From positions 1 through 64,000 of the forward strand of contig JAISJQ010000024.1 in the NCBI GenBank assembly GCA_031261445.1: a stretch of DNA of 64,000 bases. Direction: 5' to 3'. The notes under the pieces were generated by a model. The model ran no database searches. It was not told the DNA's origin and saw nothing but the letters and a program-made list of their open reading frames with translations. Both the position numbers and the translations under genes were made by a program. How positions within the stretch are numbered: the first letter of the stretch is position 1; every line of letters begins with the position of its first letter. This document shows positions 24,183 through 32,929 of the stretch, one piece after another. The DNA comes from Oscillospiraceae bacterium. GTDB lineage: Bacteria; Bacillota; Clostridia; Oscillospirales; Acutalibacteraceae.

Positions 24183-27068
24183 CTATAGAACCGTGACAGA
24201 ACAACTCTTCTTTTTGCCGTTGTGCGTTTGCACGGTGATGGTCGTCTTGCCCGCTTTTTTGGCCGTGACTACGCCATTTTTCACGGTGGCAACCGTCTCG
24301 TTGGCAGAAACCCAAGTGTAACTTGTGACTGCGTTTTTGTCTATTTCCGCGCTTATGTTGACGCTCTTTCCCCTTTTTATGGTGAAGCTCTCTCTGTTGA
24401 GGCGCACGGCGACGGGCGCTTTTCTCACGGTGACAGTAAATGTGTCACTCTTTTTATTGGGTGTGGATACAGTGATTTTCGCCGTGCCAACGCCCGTGGC
24501 GGTCACGAGGCCATTTTTGTCAACGGTCGCCACGCTCTTGTTGCTCGTAGCGTACTGGCGTGTTTTGGGGGCATTACTAGGCAAAATGGTGACTCCTGTT
24601 TGGAACTTCTGTCCTACACCCAACGTGACCGACTGACCGCTAAACTGGATGCTCGCGGGCAAGTCCTCCTGTTTTTTGGCGATCGTCAAAGACTGCGTGT
24701 GCGCCGAGTTGCGCGTACATACACGCGTTTGCACACCCGTTGTTGTGGTTGTCGCTACTTTGGTGACTTTATACGCGCCCCAACTGTGACCCAATGCGGC
24801 GATGCTCCTCGTTGCTTTCGCGCCGCAGGTGCTACAAGTGTACGTTTGCGTACCAGTCGCCGTGCAGGTGGCTTTCTTTGTGGTGGTCCACTTGCCCCAG
24901 CTGTGCACGTGTTTGGGAATGCTCGCCGTCTTTTTGTGTGCGGAATTGTGCGTGCAAGTGCTCGTCTTAACGCCGGTTGTCGTTGTCGTCGCCACTTTGG
25001 TGACTTTATACGCGCCCCAACTGTGACCCAACGCGGCAATGCTCCTCGTTGCTTTTGCGTCGCAGGTGCTACAAGTGTGTGTTTGCGTGCCAGCGGCCGT
25101 GCAGGTGGCTTTCTTTGTGGTGGTCCACTTGCCCCAGCTGTGCACGTGTTTGGGAATGACTTCTGTTTTTGTGTGCGCGGCATTGTGCGTGCAAGTGCTT
25201 GTCTTGATTCCCGTTGCTGTTGTGGTCGCCGCCTTGGTGACGATAAATGCACCCCAGCTGTGTCCCAGAGCGCTGATAGAACGGGTCTGATAGTGCGATG
25301 CATCTGTTAGGCAAACGCGCCGCTCTGTGCCTTCGCTGGTGCAAGTGGCGGTGGTCGTACCTGTCCACGCGCCCCAAACGTGCTCGTGCCACACGGCATA
25401 GAGCGTGAGGGACGCATTTGTGTAGTAATAGCTACCGGGCTGATAGCTTGCGTTGGATGCGGAACTGCTGGTCGCCCAGCCCATGAAGATACTACCCGCC
25501 TTTGTGGGCGCATTCCAGCGCAATTGTAGCGCAGTGCCATCCGTTTTGTTCTGCGCCGCGGGTGCACCGCTACCACTATTGGCGTTATAACTGACGGGAT
25601 AGGTCACGGGCGCAACCGCCAACCAGAAAGTGCCCGTTGCGGACGCGCTATAAAGCTTTGTTTTGCAGTAGTAGGTTTGCCCCGCAGTTAGATAGTAGGG
25701 CAAGTCAGAGTATTTGTCCACGCCGCCGTCCGCTGTAGACATAAGGTTGCCATCGGCTTTATAAAGATACAGTAAGGTGTCATTCACCGCGCCAGCATTG
25801 GATGTGTAGAAGTGGTAGTTTCGGCTGACGCTTGGCGTGAACTTGACGACCCAATCAAAGCCAGGTTTCGCCCAATTGATCTGAACCGATTGCCCTTCTG
25901 TCAGATTCGGCGCGGCCGCCCAAACGGCATAGATCGTTATGTTGTCCGAAAGCGTAATCTCATCCACTGAATTGCTGTAGACGCTGCGGTACACGGGAGA
26001 CGTTGTGTTTGGACTCATCGCCCAGCCCATAAACGAATAGCCAAAGCGCGTAGGCTTAAAGTTGCTCACAGTCACGGTTTGTCCGCTGACCGTTGTGGGT
26101 GTCCCGCCACTGCCGCCGTTGAGGTTATAGGACAACGTGAAATTCACTGGCATCACTTTGACCGTGTAGTTGCCAGAATAATCATTGCCGACGGAACTTT
26201 CGAAGACCTTCGCTTTGAGGTAATAGGTTTGTCCCTTAACGAGAGACGCAGTGATCAAAAAGTTATAGTCACCCAGACCATCATCATTTTCTGTTATATA
26301 CGAGCCCACAGAGTCATACAGCACCCCTAAGGGATCAACTTGCGTCCCCGTCCTGTTGGAGATGAAGCGGTATGTGCCCGAAATGGAAGGCGTGAAAGCA
26401 AAGAATTTGTATTGCGACGGGCTGGCAATGGAGACAGAGTAGTTGGTGTTTTGCGCCATGGTTGTGGGGGCTGTCCAGACGGCGTAGAGCGTGGTGTTGG
26501 CCGTCAGCGTGATGCTACCACCGCTTTGAAATTGTGCGTTGCTAGCTGTGGCGGAGGTCGCCCAGCCTTTGAACACATATCCCGCACGCACCGGCGCGGT
26601 GCTGCTGATGACCTCCGTCTGCCCCGTCTGCGTGCCCGGCGCGCTTGAGCCGCCGTTTGCGTTGTAGCTGAGGGTGTAGGTCAGGGGAGAGACAGAGAAA
26701 CTGAAACTGCCCGTCTGGCTAGAAGACCAGAGCCGAACGCGAATTTTATACGCAACGCCTGCCGTGAACAGAAAAGTTATTTTGAAGTTGCGATTATTTA
26801 CGCCATCTGCATCATCATTGCTTGCAAACACGTAATTGTCAGACGCGCGCAATAGCTCACCATATGTATCAAGACTCCCCACAGAGGATATGGTATACAT
26901 CCCCGAAACGGGCGGCGTGTAATTGACCGTAGTCATCGCTCCCGCACTGTTGATGTTGGCCGTCCAGGTCACCGTGCTCCCAGAAGCCCCTGCGGCTTCT
27001 CCCCGCAAGAACCCCAACAGAACCAGCGCAATCAACGACACCAAGAGTGTTGTGCAACGCTTTCTCAC
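24183..27068 (-). CDS. Large secreted InlB-repeat/PPC/BIG2 protein
   Basis: A 961-residue secreted protein with a signal peptide at 1-27. Three PPC-like beta-sandwich modules (first at about 30-130, with NYTPPVSGMYTISS) alternate with three InlB B-repeats (LSYNANGGS..GYVFKGWATS). Five Cys-rich GHSWG/CTxxG-type repeats follow at about 560-800, then two BIG2 Ig-like domains to the end. No LPxTG, S-layer or lipid anchor was seen, so how it is held at the surface is unclear; adhesion or polysaccharide binding is typical for such architectures. Start GTG at 27068 with AAGGGAG about 11 bases upstream; an out-of-frame ATG sits between them. Confidence 0.8.
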   Translation of the reverse strand: MRKRCTTLLVSLIALVLLGFLRGEAAGASGSTVTWTANINSAGAMTTVNYTPPVSGMYTISSVGSLDTYGELLRASDNYVFASNDDADGVNNRNFKITFLFTAGVAYKIRVRLWSSSQTGSFSFSVSPLTYTLSYNANGGSSAPGTQTGQTEVISSTAPVRAGYVFKGWATSATASNAQFQSGGSITLTANTTLYAVWTAPTTMAQNTNYSVSIASPSQYKFFAFTPSISGTYRFISNRTGTQVDPLGVLYDSVGSYITENDDGLGDYNFLITASLVKGQTYYLKAKVFESSVGNDYSGNYTVKVMPVNFTLSYNLNGGSGGTPTTVSGQTVTVSNFKPTRFGYSFMGWAMSPNTTSPVYRSVYSNSVDEITLSDNITIYAVWAAAPNLTEGQSVQINWAKPGFDWVVKFTPSVSRNYHFYTSNAGAVNDTLLYLYKADGNLMSTADGGVDKYSDLPYYLTAGQTYYCKTKLYSASATGTFWLAVAPVTYPVSYNANSGSGAPAAQNKTDGTALQLRWNAPTKAGSIFMGWATSSSASNASYQPGSYYYTNASLTLYAVWHEHVWGAWTGTTTATCTSEGTERRVCLTDASHYQTRSISALGHSWGAFIVTKAATTTATGIKTSTCTHNAAHTKTEVIPKHVHSWGKWTTTKKATCTAAGTQTHTCSTCDAKATRSIAALGHSWGAYKVTKVATTTTTGVKTSTCTHNSAHKKTASIPKHVHSWGKWTTTKKATCTATGTQTYTCSTCGAKATRSIAALGHSWGAYKVTKVATTTTTGVQTRVCTRNSAHTQSLTIAKKQEDLPASIQFSGQSVTLGVGQKFQTGVTILPSNAPKTRQYATSNKSVATVDKNGLVTATGVGTAKITVSTPNKKSDTFTVTVRKAPVAVRLNRESFTIKRGKSVNISAEIDKNAVTSYTWVSANETVATVKNGVVTAKKAGKTTITVQTHNGKKKSCSVTVL
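24763..25236. repeat. Two 237-bp tandem repeats within the surface-protein gene
   Basis: Units begin at 24763 and 25000 and remain alike over most of their length; a third diverged unit continues in register from 25237. 237 bases is 79 codons, so unit gain or loss would keep the frame. Confidence 0.85.
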
Positions 27069-27186
27069 GGGTCATTTCTCCCTTCCTGTGAGGGTATCAC
27101 TGATGGCTTGTAGGGGCGGCAATCCCCACAAACACTACTTTTCTACAGCAGACGACCGACCACACAAACAATTGTTCATTGGTCGT

Positions 27187-28338
27187 TTAGGGCTTTACCC
27201 ATATCACAGGGCGCACCCCGCGCTTTTCGTCCACATAGGCGCCTTCTTTGCTGAATGTTCCGTCTTTTTCCACTGTGTCCGCACTGGCCGAGTCCACGCT
27301 GGCCGAGCGCAACCACCATTCTTCTGTGCTCTTGCGGGCAACATCATCTTTGAAGTACTTCTGTGCCTCTTGCTTTGTCAGAAGAGAAACGTTTTCGCCC
27401 CCAGGCCCCCAAACTTTGCTTTTTTCGGCCGCGCTAAAGCGAGCATAAAACGTCTCGTTGAGATATTTGTGCAGGTCACAGGTCAGCCAGCTGGTTGCCT
27501 CCCAAGTTTCGTTGTAGTAGCGCATCTCTATGCTCTGCTCTGTGATGAGCAATGCATAGCCGGTCTTTTCCTCCACGGTCAGCACTGTCCAAGATTCGCC
27601 AGCAAAGGAGAGCGTGTCGCCCACCGCATAGGCAGCCTCTGTGGTGGTGCTTTTAGGCCAAGAGGGCAACGTGATCACATTACGCGCCGAAAGTTGCCAC
27701 AGCGCGACGCCCGCCGCGCCCAACAGCAACAGCAACGCCAGCAACAGCGCTACCCAGCGCGGCACTTGCAACACGTTCTTTGTTCTGGCGGGGACTGGCT
27801 TTTTCTGCACCGTTGCAGCGGGTTCGGTAAAGGAAACTTGAAACGATTCTTTCGGCGCGGTAGCGGGTGCGCTGGGCGTTTTTGCTTTTCTTTGGAGTTG
27901 ATAAGCGGGTTTGCGAACCGGCACAGAAATTTCTGGTTCTGATTCAGGTTCATCCGCATAGGTAAGATGGAGACCGGGCTGCTGGACAAAGGGTGTTGCC
28001 TCTCGCGCAGATTCGTCATTTGTTGGCAACACTTTCCCTCTGCGCGGCAAATCCAGAGCATCGAAATAAGCCGTGATCGCTTCTCTCGCCTCTGCTGGAT
28101 CTCGTTTGAGATCGCGATGATATTTTTCGCACACGGCGTCAAAGAAATCGGCCGGTGGATTGCGCATTTGCGAAGCCAAAAGATCCGCCGCGCCGCTTTG
28201 ATTGGCGACATTCACCAAGAGCGCACAGCGCTTATTGTCTGGGGTGGCATCGCGCACAAAGCGCCAAACCAAAAGCTGATCCTTGCAGATATCCAGCCCG
28301 CTCGCACGTGCCGCAACGAGAACCTCTGTTAGTGTCAT
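27187..28338 (-). CDS. DUF6273-type single-pass membrane protein
   Basis: A 383-residue protein. The N-terminal ~95 residues are alpha-helical (TLTEVLVAARASGLDICKDQ) and unrecognised, then comes a Pro/Ala/Lys-rich linker, one membrane helix at about 193-216 and a C-terminal extracytoplasmic domain ending in RGVRPVIWVK, the hallmark of DUF6273, related to sulfatase-modifying-type folds. Function unknown. Start ATG with GGAGGG 7 bases upstream and a strong promoter. The 118-base gap to the secreted-protein gene holds a family A fragment and no promoter I trust, so the two may be co-transcribed. Confidence 0.7.
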   Translation of the reverse strand: MTLTEVLVAARASGLDICKDQLLVWRFVRDATPDNKRCALLVNVANQSGAADLLASQMRNPPADFFDAVCEKYHRDLKRDPAEAREAITAYFDALDLPRRGKVLPTNDESAREATPFVQQPGLHLTYADEPESEPEISVPVRKPAYQLQRKAKTPSAPATAPKESFQVSFTEPAATVQKKPVPARTKNVLQVPRWVALLLALLLLLGAAGVALWQLSARNVITLPSWPKSTTTEAAYAVGDTLSFAGESWTVLTVEEKTGYALLITEQSIEMRYYNETWEATSWLTCDLHKYLNETFYARFSAAEKSKVWGPGGENVSLLTKQEAQKYFKDDVARKSTEEWWLRSASVDSASADTVEKDGTFSKEGAYVDEKRGVRPVIWVKP

Positions 28339-28367
28339 CGATATCCCTCCAACTGTGTCTTGCGCAG

Positions 28368-28396
28368 ATTATAACACAAAAAAGTCTATCATTCAA
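28368..28396 (-). promoter_or_regulatory. Promoter of the DUF6273 gene
   Basis: Minus strand: TTGAAT (28396-28391), 17-bp spacer ending in TGT, TATAAT (28373-28368). Confidence 0.7.
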
Positions 28397-28457
28397 GCAA
28401 AGTGCGCCTTTTGTTGGAGTAATTCTTTTTAGGGAACGCACGTTTGTTCCTGCCCCC

Positions 28458-28486
28458 TTGATTTTTTCGCCCACACGTGGTAAAAT
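28458..28486 (+). promoter_or_regulatory. potA operon promoter
   Basis: TTGATT, 17-bp spacer, TAAAAT. The leader to the TTG start would be about 80 nt and is filled by a family C repeat. Confidence 0.6.
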
Positions 28487-28494
28487 AGATGCAT

Positions 28495-28560
28495 GAGTTT
28501 AGTTCTTGGATGTTAGTCGGAGGACATCGAACATCTAAACTCTAACATCTATGATCTAAA
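28495..28560. repeat. Family C repeat in the potA leader
   Basis: GATGTTAG and AACATC arms around TCGGAGGACATCG, with CTCTAACATCTATGATCTAA on the right; same motif family as 8154 and 38184. It could fold as a hairpin in the 5' leader. Confidence 0.65.
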
Positions 28561-28571
28561 AGGACATGTAG

Positions 28572-29687
28572 TTGAAAAAAAACAGGCTGATTGATTTGCA
28601 GAATATTTCTGTTACGCTGGGCGATACCCCCGTTCTGCAAGGCATGAACCTATACATTCGCGACAAAGAATTCATCACGCTGTTGGGACCATCCGGCTGC
28701 GGGAAGACGACGACATTGCGCCTGATTGCCGGCTTTTTGCAGCCGGATTCGGGCGAAGTTTTCTTTGACGGCAAACGCGTGGGCGACACGCCGCCCCACC
28801 GCCGCCCCGTCAACACCATCTTTCAGCGTTACGCCCTCTTTCCCCACCTGAACGTAGCGGACAACATTGCCTTCGGTCTGCGGTTGCAACACAAAAGCCG
28901 GGTCGACATCACGCGCACGGTGGACGAGATGCTCTCGCTCGTGAACCTCAAGAGCTTTGCCAACCGCGCGGTGGCGAGCCTGTCGGGCGGTCAGCAGCAG
29001 CGCGTGGCCATCGCGCGGGCACTGGCCGTTAAGCCGAAGGTCTTGCTGCTGGACGAGCCTTTGGGTGCGCTCGACCTGAAGCTACGTAAGGATATGCAGT
29101 TGGAGCTCAAGAAGATTCAGCGGCGCATGGGCATCACCTTCGTCTACGTCACCCACGACCAAGAGGAAGCGCTGAGCATGAGCGACACGGTGGTCGTTAT
29201 GGACGGCGGCGAGATTCAGCAGATCGGCACACCCATCGACATCTATAACGAGCCGGTCAACGCCTTTGTGGCGGACTTCATCGGCGAGAGCAACATCGTG
29301 GACGGTATCATGCTACGCGATGATTTGGCTCGTTTTTCGGGGCACGAGTTCGTCTGTGTGGATCATGGCTTCGCCAAAGACGAGGCCGTGGACATTGTGG
29401 TGCGCCCGGAGGACGTGGATGTGGTCGCGCCCGACGTGGGGATGCTGCGCGGCACAGTGACCACCTGCACCTTCAAGGGTGTGCACTACGAAATGATCGT
29501 GGACATCGGCGGCTTCCTGTGGATGATCCAGACCACGGACTACAGCCCCGTGGGCGCGTTCATCGGTCTGCACATTGAGCCGGACGCCATCCACGTGATG
29601 AAGAAATCCAAATACAGCGGCCTGTTCGGCGACTACTCCTGTTTCACAGAGGAATACTACGAGCTCAGCGAACCAGAAGAGGCGTGA
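28572..29687 (+). CDS. potA: Spermidine/putrescine ABC transporter ATPase
   Basis: Cytoplasmic ATPase subunit of a polyamine-type importer, 371 residues. All ABC motifs present: Walker A GPSGCGKTT, Q-loop QRYALFPH, signature LSGGQQQRV, Walker B LLLDEPLGALD and switch VTHDQEEA. The C-terminal ~120 residues form a TOBE-like regulatory domain. Start appears to be TTG at 28572 with AAAAGGA 7-8 bases upstream. Matching permeases lie downstream, separated by an MNT gene. Specificity for polyamines is inferred from the PotB/PotC pair; no substrate-binding protein gene is in the window. Confidence 0.9.
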   Translation: MKKNRLIDLQNISVTLGDTPVLQGMNLYIRDKEFITLLGPSGCGKTTTLRLIAGFLQPDSGEVFFDGKRVGDTPPHRRPVNTIFQRYALFPHLNVADNIAFGLRLQHKSRVDITRTVDEMLSLVNLKSFANRAVASLSGGQQQRVAIARALAVKPKVLLLDEPLGALDLKLRKDMQLELKKIQRRMGITFVYVTHDQEEALSMSDTVVVMDGGEIQQIGTPIDIYNEPVNAFVADFIGESNIVDGIMLRDDLARFSGHEFVCVDHGFAKDEAVDIVVRPEDVDVVAPDVGMLRGTVTTCTFKGVHYEMIVDIGGFLWMIQTTDYSPVGAFIGLHIEPDAIHVMKKSKYSGLFGDYSCFTEEYYELSEPEEA

Positions 29688-29703
29688 GGAAAGGAGAGCA
29701 GCG

Positions 29704-30063
29704 ATGGCAACCGCGCGTGAAATTCCACAAGAAATCCGCGACATGACAAGGTTGATTGCCGGGGCAGTGCCCTGTGAGGCGATCTATCTGTTCGGTTCGT
29801 TTGCCTATGGGACACCGCACGCCCATAGCGATTACGACCTTTTTCTTGCGTTGCCAGAGGGCGGACTGTCTGTGCGCCGTGCGCTCTTTGAGGCGCGATA
29901 CGCCCTGCGCGGATTTGATTACAGTCGTGATTTGGATCTGCTGGCCGCGCCCGCGCGTCAACTGGCAGAAAGTAAAGGCTTGCGCGGCTGTGTGGAGAGC
30001 GAAATATTAGAGAAAGGGGTGCTTTTGTATGCGGCAAGAAGACCTGACGCAAGAGTGGCTTAA
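29704..30063 (+). CDS. MNT-type minimal nucleotidyltransferase
   Basis: A 119-residue protein with the nucleotidyltransferase motif LFGSFAYGTPHAHSDYDLFL (Gly-Ser, then Asp-x-Asp) and a third acidic residue in SRDLDLLAA. MNT proteins usually accompany HEPN toxins and can AMPylate or otherwise silence them. Here the expected partner frame (start 30029) overlaps its 3' end but stops after 30 codons. It lies between potA and potB with AAAGGAG upstream, an odd insertion into a transporter operon. Confidence 0.8.
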   Translation: MATAREIPQEIRDMTRLIAGAVPCEAIYLFGSFAYGTPHAHSDYDLFLALPEGGLSVRRALFEARYALRGFDYSRDLDLLAAPARQLAESKGLRGCVESEILEKGVLLYAARRPDARVA

Positions 30064-30121
30064 CCATACAAATACACATGAGTTTTTTGTAGAGGCTTTT
30101 CTGTGCTCGCCCGCTGGGTGA
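30029..30121 (+). pseudogene. Truncated HEPN-like toxin frame
   Basis: An ATG at 30029, overlapping the MNT gene by 35 bases, opens a 30-codon frame (MRQEDLTQEWLNHTNTHEFF, then VEAFLCSPAG) resembling the N-terminus of HEPN partners of MNT proteins. It then runs into a family A palindrome (30103-30169) and stops. The rest of a HEPN domain is not found downstream. The identity rests on a short stretch and gene order. Confidence 0.45.
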
Positions 30122-30169
30122 AAAACAGTATTGGGGGAATCAGCGGGCGAGCACAGCTCGCCCCTACAG
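30103..30169. repeat. Family A palindrome ending the HEPN-like frame
   Basis: Perfect 14-bp inverted repeat GTGCTCGCCCGCTG (30103-30116) and CAGCGGGCGAGCAC (30141-30154), followed by AGCTCGCCCCTACAG. The rest of the gap to potB (30170-30238) shows nothing besides the potB ribosome site. Confidence 0.85.
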
Positions 30170-30238
30170 TCAAAAACCGTAAAAAACACCCCCCGCGCGT
30201 CCGCGCAACAAAAATCCAACCCATAAGGAAAATCCACC

Positions 30239-31063
30239 ATGCGCCAACTCAAGCCCCTTGCGCGCCGCTTGCTGGCCTCGCCCTACATCGTTTGGGCGGT
30301 GCTGTTTGTGCTCGCGCCCATGGTGTTTGTGGTGTATTATTCCTTCACTGACCGCTCTGGCGCGTGGACGCTGGAGAACATTCTGGGTTTGGGGAGCTAT
30401 GCCCAGCTGTTCGGGCGCAGCATCTGGTATTCCATCGTCGCCACACTCCTGTGCTTCCTTTTGGCGTATCCGCTGGCACTGGCACTGTGCAAAATGAAGG
30501 TCAAGACCCAGCGCATTCTGGTGATGCTGGTGATGCTCCCCATGTGGATGAGCTTTCTGATTCGCACCTACGCTTGGCTGGTGTTGCTGCAAGACGAGGG
30601 GATCGTCAACCACTGGCTCGATGCGCTCTCGCTGCCGCGCTTTCATATGATCAACACGCCCGGCGCGGTGATTCTGGGCATGGTCTACAACTACCTGCCC
30701 TTCATGATTCTGCCCATCTACACCACCCTGAGCAAGCTGGACGGCTCTTTGCACGAAGCGGCGCACGACTTGGGCGCGAACGCCGCGCAGACCCTCTGGC
30801 GCGTCACGTTGCCCCTGAGTTTGCCGGGCATTGCCTCGGGCATCACCATGGTGCTCGTGCCCAGCATCAGCACGTTCTATATCTCGCAAAAAATGTCCAC
30901 GGGCAACATCTTCATGATCGGCGACATGATTGAGCAAAAATTCGTCATGGATTATGACCTGAACATGGGCGCGGCGCTGTCGTTGGCGCTGATGGTGATG
31001 GTCATTGTGAGCATGATGGTCATGCGCCGCTTTACGGACAACGAAGGGGAGGTGATTCCATGA
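30239..31063 (+). CDS. potB: Spermidine/putrescine ABC permease PotB
   Basis: Inner permease subunit of 274 residues with about six membrane helices. The EAA loop that contacts the ATPase is clear (EAAHDLGANAAQTLWRVTLP). The N-terminal helix begins YIVWAVLFVLAPMVFVVYYS, as in PotB proteins. ATG with AAGGA about 10 bases upstream. Its stop overlaps the potC start as ATGA. Confidence 0.9.
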   Translation: MRQLKPLARRLLASPYIVWAVLFVLAPMVFVVYYSFTDRSGAWTLENILGLGSYAQLFGRSIWYSIVATLLCFLLAYPLALALCKMKVKTQRILVMLVMLPMWMSFLIRTYAWLVLLQDEGIVNHWLDALSLPRFHMINTPGAVILGMVYNYLPFMILPIYTTLSKLDGSLHEAAHDLGANAAQTLWRVTLPLSLPGIASGITMVLVPSISTFYISQKMSTGNIFMIGDMIEQKFVMDYDLNMGAALSLALMVMVIVSMMVMRRFTDNEGEVIP

Positions 31064-31914
31064 CTAAGCCCCAAGGAGCGGAGCACCGCCTCGCGCGTAC
31101 ACAGCGCGGCAAAGGCGCGTGGGTGTCGGCGATGTATGCGCTGATCATTTTTCTGTTTCTCTATGCGCCCATGGTGGTGATGGTGGTCATCAGCTTCAAC
31201 GGCAAGAACTCCATCGTGGAGATGGACGGCTTCAGTTTTCGCTGGTACAAAGAATTCGCCGAAAACCGCGCACTCATGACGGGACTGCGCAACACGCTGA
31301 TTCTCGCCCTGTGCGCCAGCGGCGCGGCCACGCTCATCGGCACGGCGGCGGCCATTGCGCTGGACGCTTGGAAGAAGAGCCTCACGCGCTCGGCGCTCAT
31401 GGTCGTTACCGACATCCCCATGATGGCGCCAGACATCGTAACGGGCATCAGCATGATGCTCATGTTCGTGCTCTTCGGCACGATTGTGGGCAACGGCGGG
31501 TCGCTGGGGTTTGGTACGCTGCTCATCGCGCACATCACCTTTTGCGTTCCCTATGTCATCCTCTCCGTGCTCCCGCGCCTGCGCCAAATGGACCCCCACT
31601 TGGCGGAAGCGGCCATGGATTTGGGTTGCACACCCTTTGCCGCTTTCCGCCGCGTGGTCTTGCCCAATATCACGTCGAGCATCGTCACGGGTGCGCTCAT
31701 GGCCTTCACGCTCAGTCTAGATGATTTTGTGATTAGCCATTTTACCACTTCAGGGTCTTTCAATACCCTGCCGCTGGAGATCTATTCCATCACCCGCAAG
31801 CCTGTGCGTCCGAGCATCTTCGCGCTCTCCACGCTCATTTTTGTGGGCATTTTCCTGCTCCTGCTCTTGATCAATTTCGCGCAAAGCCGCGCGGAACGCA
31901 AAACGATTCGCTAA
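31060..31914 (+). CDS. potC: Spermidine/putrescine ABC permease PotC
   Basis: Second permease subunit, 284 residues, about six membrane helices, EAA loop EAAMDLGCTPFAAFRRVVLP, and the PotC-typical SLDDFVISHFT segment before the last helix. Translationally coupled to potB. The usual next gene, potD for the binding protein, is absent; luxS follows after 17 bases. Confidence 0.92.
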   Translation: MTKPQGAEHRLARTQRGKGAWVSAMYALIIFLFLYAPMVVMVVISFNGKNSIVEMDGFSFRWYKEFAENRALMTGLRNTLILALCASGAATLIGTAAAIALDAWKKSLTRSALMVVTDIPMMAPDIVTGISMMLMFVLFGTIVGNGGSLGFGTLLIAHITFCVPYVILSVLPRLRQMDPHLAEAAMDLGCTPFAAFRRVVLPNITSSIVTGALMAFTLSLDDFVISHFTTSGSFNTLPLEIYSITRKPVRPSIFALSTLIFVGIFLLLLLINFAQSRAERKTIR

Positions 31915-31931
31915 AACAAAGGAGAACCCCC

Positions 31932-32387
31932 ATGCAAACCATTGCCAGCTTCACCGTTGACCACACTGTGCTAGAGCCGGGGATGTACGTCAGCCGCATT
32001 GATGGCGACATCACTACTTATGACCTGCGCACGCGCAAGCCCAACGCGGGCGACTACATGGACGAAGAGACCATGCACTCTGTTGAGCACATGCTTGCCA
32101 CGCTCTTGCGTAACGGGCCGCTGGGGGCGCAGATCCTCTACTTTGGCCCGATGGGCTGCGCCACGGGTTTCTATCTACTGGTGCGCGATGCCGACAACGC
32201 CCGTGTGCTCGCTGTGCTCAAAGAGGCTCTGGCGGATACCGTTGCCTTTGGCGGGGAAATCTATGGGTGCAGTGCGCGGGAATGCGGAAACTACCGCACG
32301 CTCAATCTCGCCAAAGCCAAAAAAGAGGCGGCGCGTACTCTGAAAACGCTGGAAAACATTGACGGATCGATGCAATATGTGGCGTAA
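31932..32387 (+). CDS. luxS: S-ribosylhomocysteine lyase (AI-2 synthase)
   Basis: Cleaves S-ribosylhomocysteine to homocysteine and DPD, the AI-2 precursor, recycling the methyl-donor by-product. The 151 residues match the family. Zinc ligands are in HSVEH (49-53) and the ECGNY Cys118; the catalytic Cys is in PMGCATGFY (Cys76). HSVEH differs slightly from the usual HTxEH but keeps both His and the Glu. AAAGGAG lies upstream, 17 bases after potC, so it may be read with the transporter genes. Confidence 0.95.
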   Translation: MQTIASFTVDHTVLEPGMYVSRIDGDITTYDLRTRKPNAGDYMDEETMHSVEHMLATLLRNGPLGAQILYFGPMGCATGFYLLVRDADNARVLAVLKEALADTVAFGGEIYGCSARECGNYRTLNLAKAKKEAARTLKTLENIDGSMQYVA

Positions 32388-32469
32388 TTTGCACTTCTTG
32401 TGACCTTGTATGTTGACGCTGGAAAAATCATCCAAGAATCACAAAGAAAACGCCGGAATACGTGAAAAT

Positions 32470-32485
32470 CCAGCACAAGTGCTGG
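32470..32485. promoter_or_regulatory. Palindromic operator candidate of the XRE gene
   Basis: CCAGCAC-AA-GTGCTGG, perfect 7-bp arms, overlapping the first bases of the -35 element. A likely binding site for autoregulation by the XRE protein; inferred from position and symmetry. Confidence 0.55.
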
Positions 32486-32511
32486 ACATTTATGTTGGAA
32501 TCATGTATAAT
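32483..32511 (+). promoter_or_regulatory. Promoter of the XRE regulator
   Basis: TGGACA, 17-bp spacer, TATAAT, 48 bases before the ATG. Confidence 0.65.
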
Positions 32512-32559
32512 GAGGACATTCTAGGCTTCTACAACGACTTCCATCAAGGAGAGGGTAAA

Positions 32560-32913
32560 ATGATCAGCGATACCGTCAAACAATTGCGCAAAAACCACGG
32601 ACTCACGCAGGCACAAGTTGCCGAATGTTTGGGGCTTGAGCGCTCCACCTATGCCTACTATGAAGGTGGGCGCGTGCCGGGGGTAGAAATCCTTCTACGT
32701 CTGTGCTCGCTGTACAAAATCACGCTGGAGTTCCTCATCACCGGCGAAGAGAACGGTGGCAAGGCCTATCTCCACGAAGGCGACACCAGCTTGGATCATA
32801 TCCCGCATATCCTGCTGAGCGACGAAGAAAAACGCCTTGTGCTCCTGTTCCGCCTGTGCGAGGACAAAGCCGCTGTACTGGAGTACGTCCGCAACGCCTC
32901 GGTCAAGGACTAA
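32560..32913 (+). CDS. XRE-family transcriptional regulator
   Basis: A 117-residue protein. N-terminal HTH: VKQLRKNHGLTQAQVAECLG, then LERSTYAYYEGGRVPG, at about 5-45, typical of Cro/CI-type repressors; the C-terminal ~50 residues (LSDEEKRLVLLFRLCEDKAA) are helical and may dimerise. Start ATG with AAGGAG upstream; the longer frame crosses the promoter. It ends in a clear terminator. Targets unknown beyond probable self-control. Confidence 0.88.
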   Translation: MISDTVKQLRKNHGLTQAQVAECLGLERSTYAYYEGGRVPGVEILLRLCSLYKITLEFLITGEENGGKAYLHEGDTSLDHIPHILLSDEEKRLVLLFRLCEDKAAVLEYVRNASVKD

Positions 32914-32929
32914 ACAAACAACCAAACAG

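Noticed and set aside
24222-25310. A 362-codon plus-strand frame opposite the secreted-protein gene
   Set aside because: It is antisense to coding repeats, Cys/Arg/Ala-rich, and has no promoter or ribosome site; the minus frame has signal peptide and domains.
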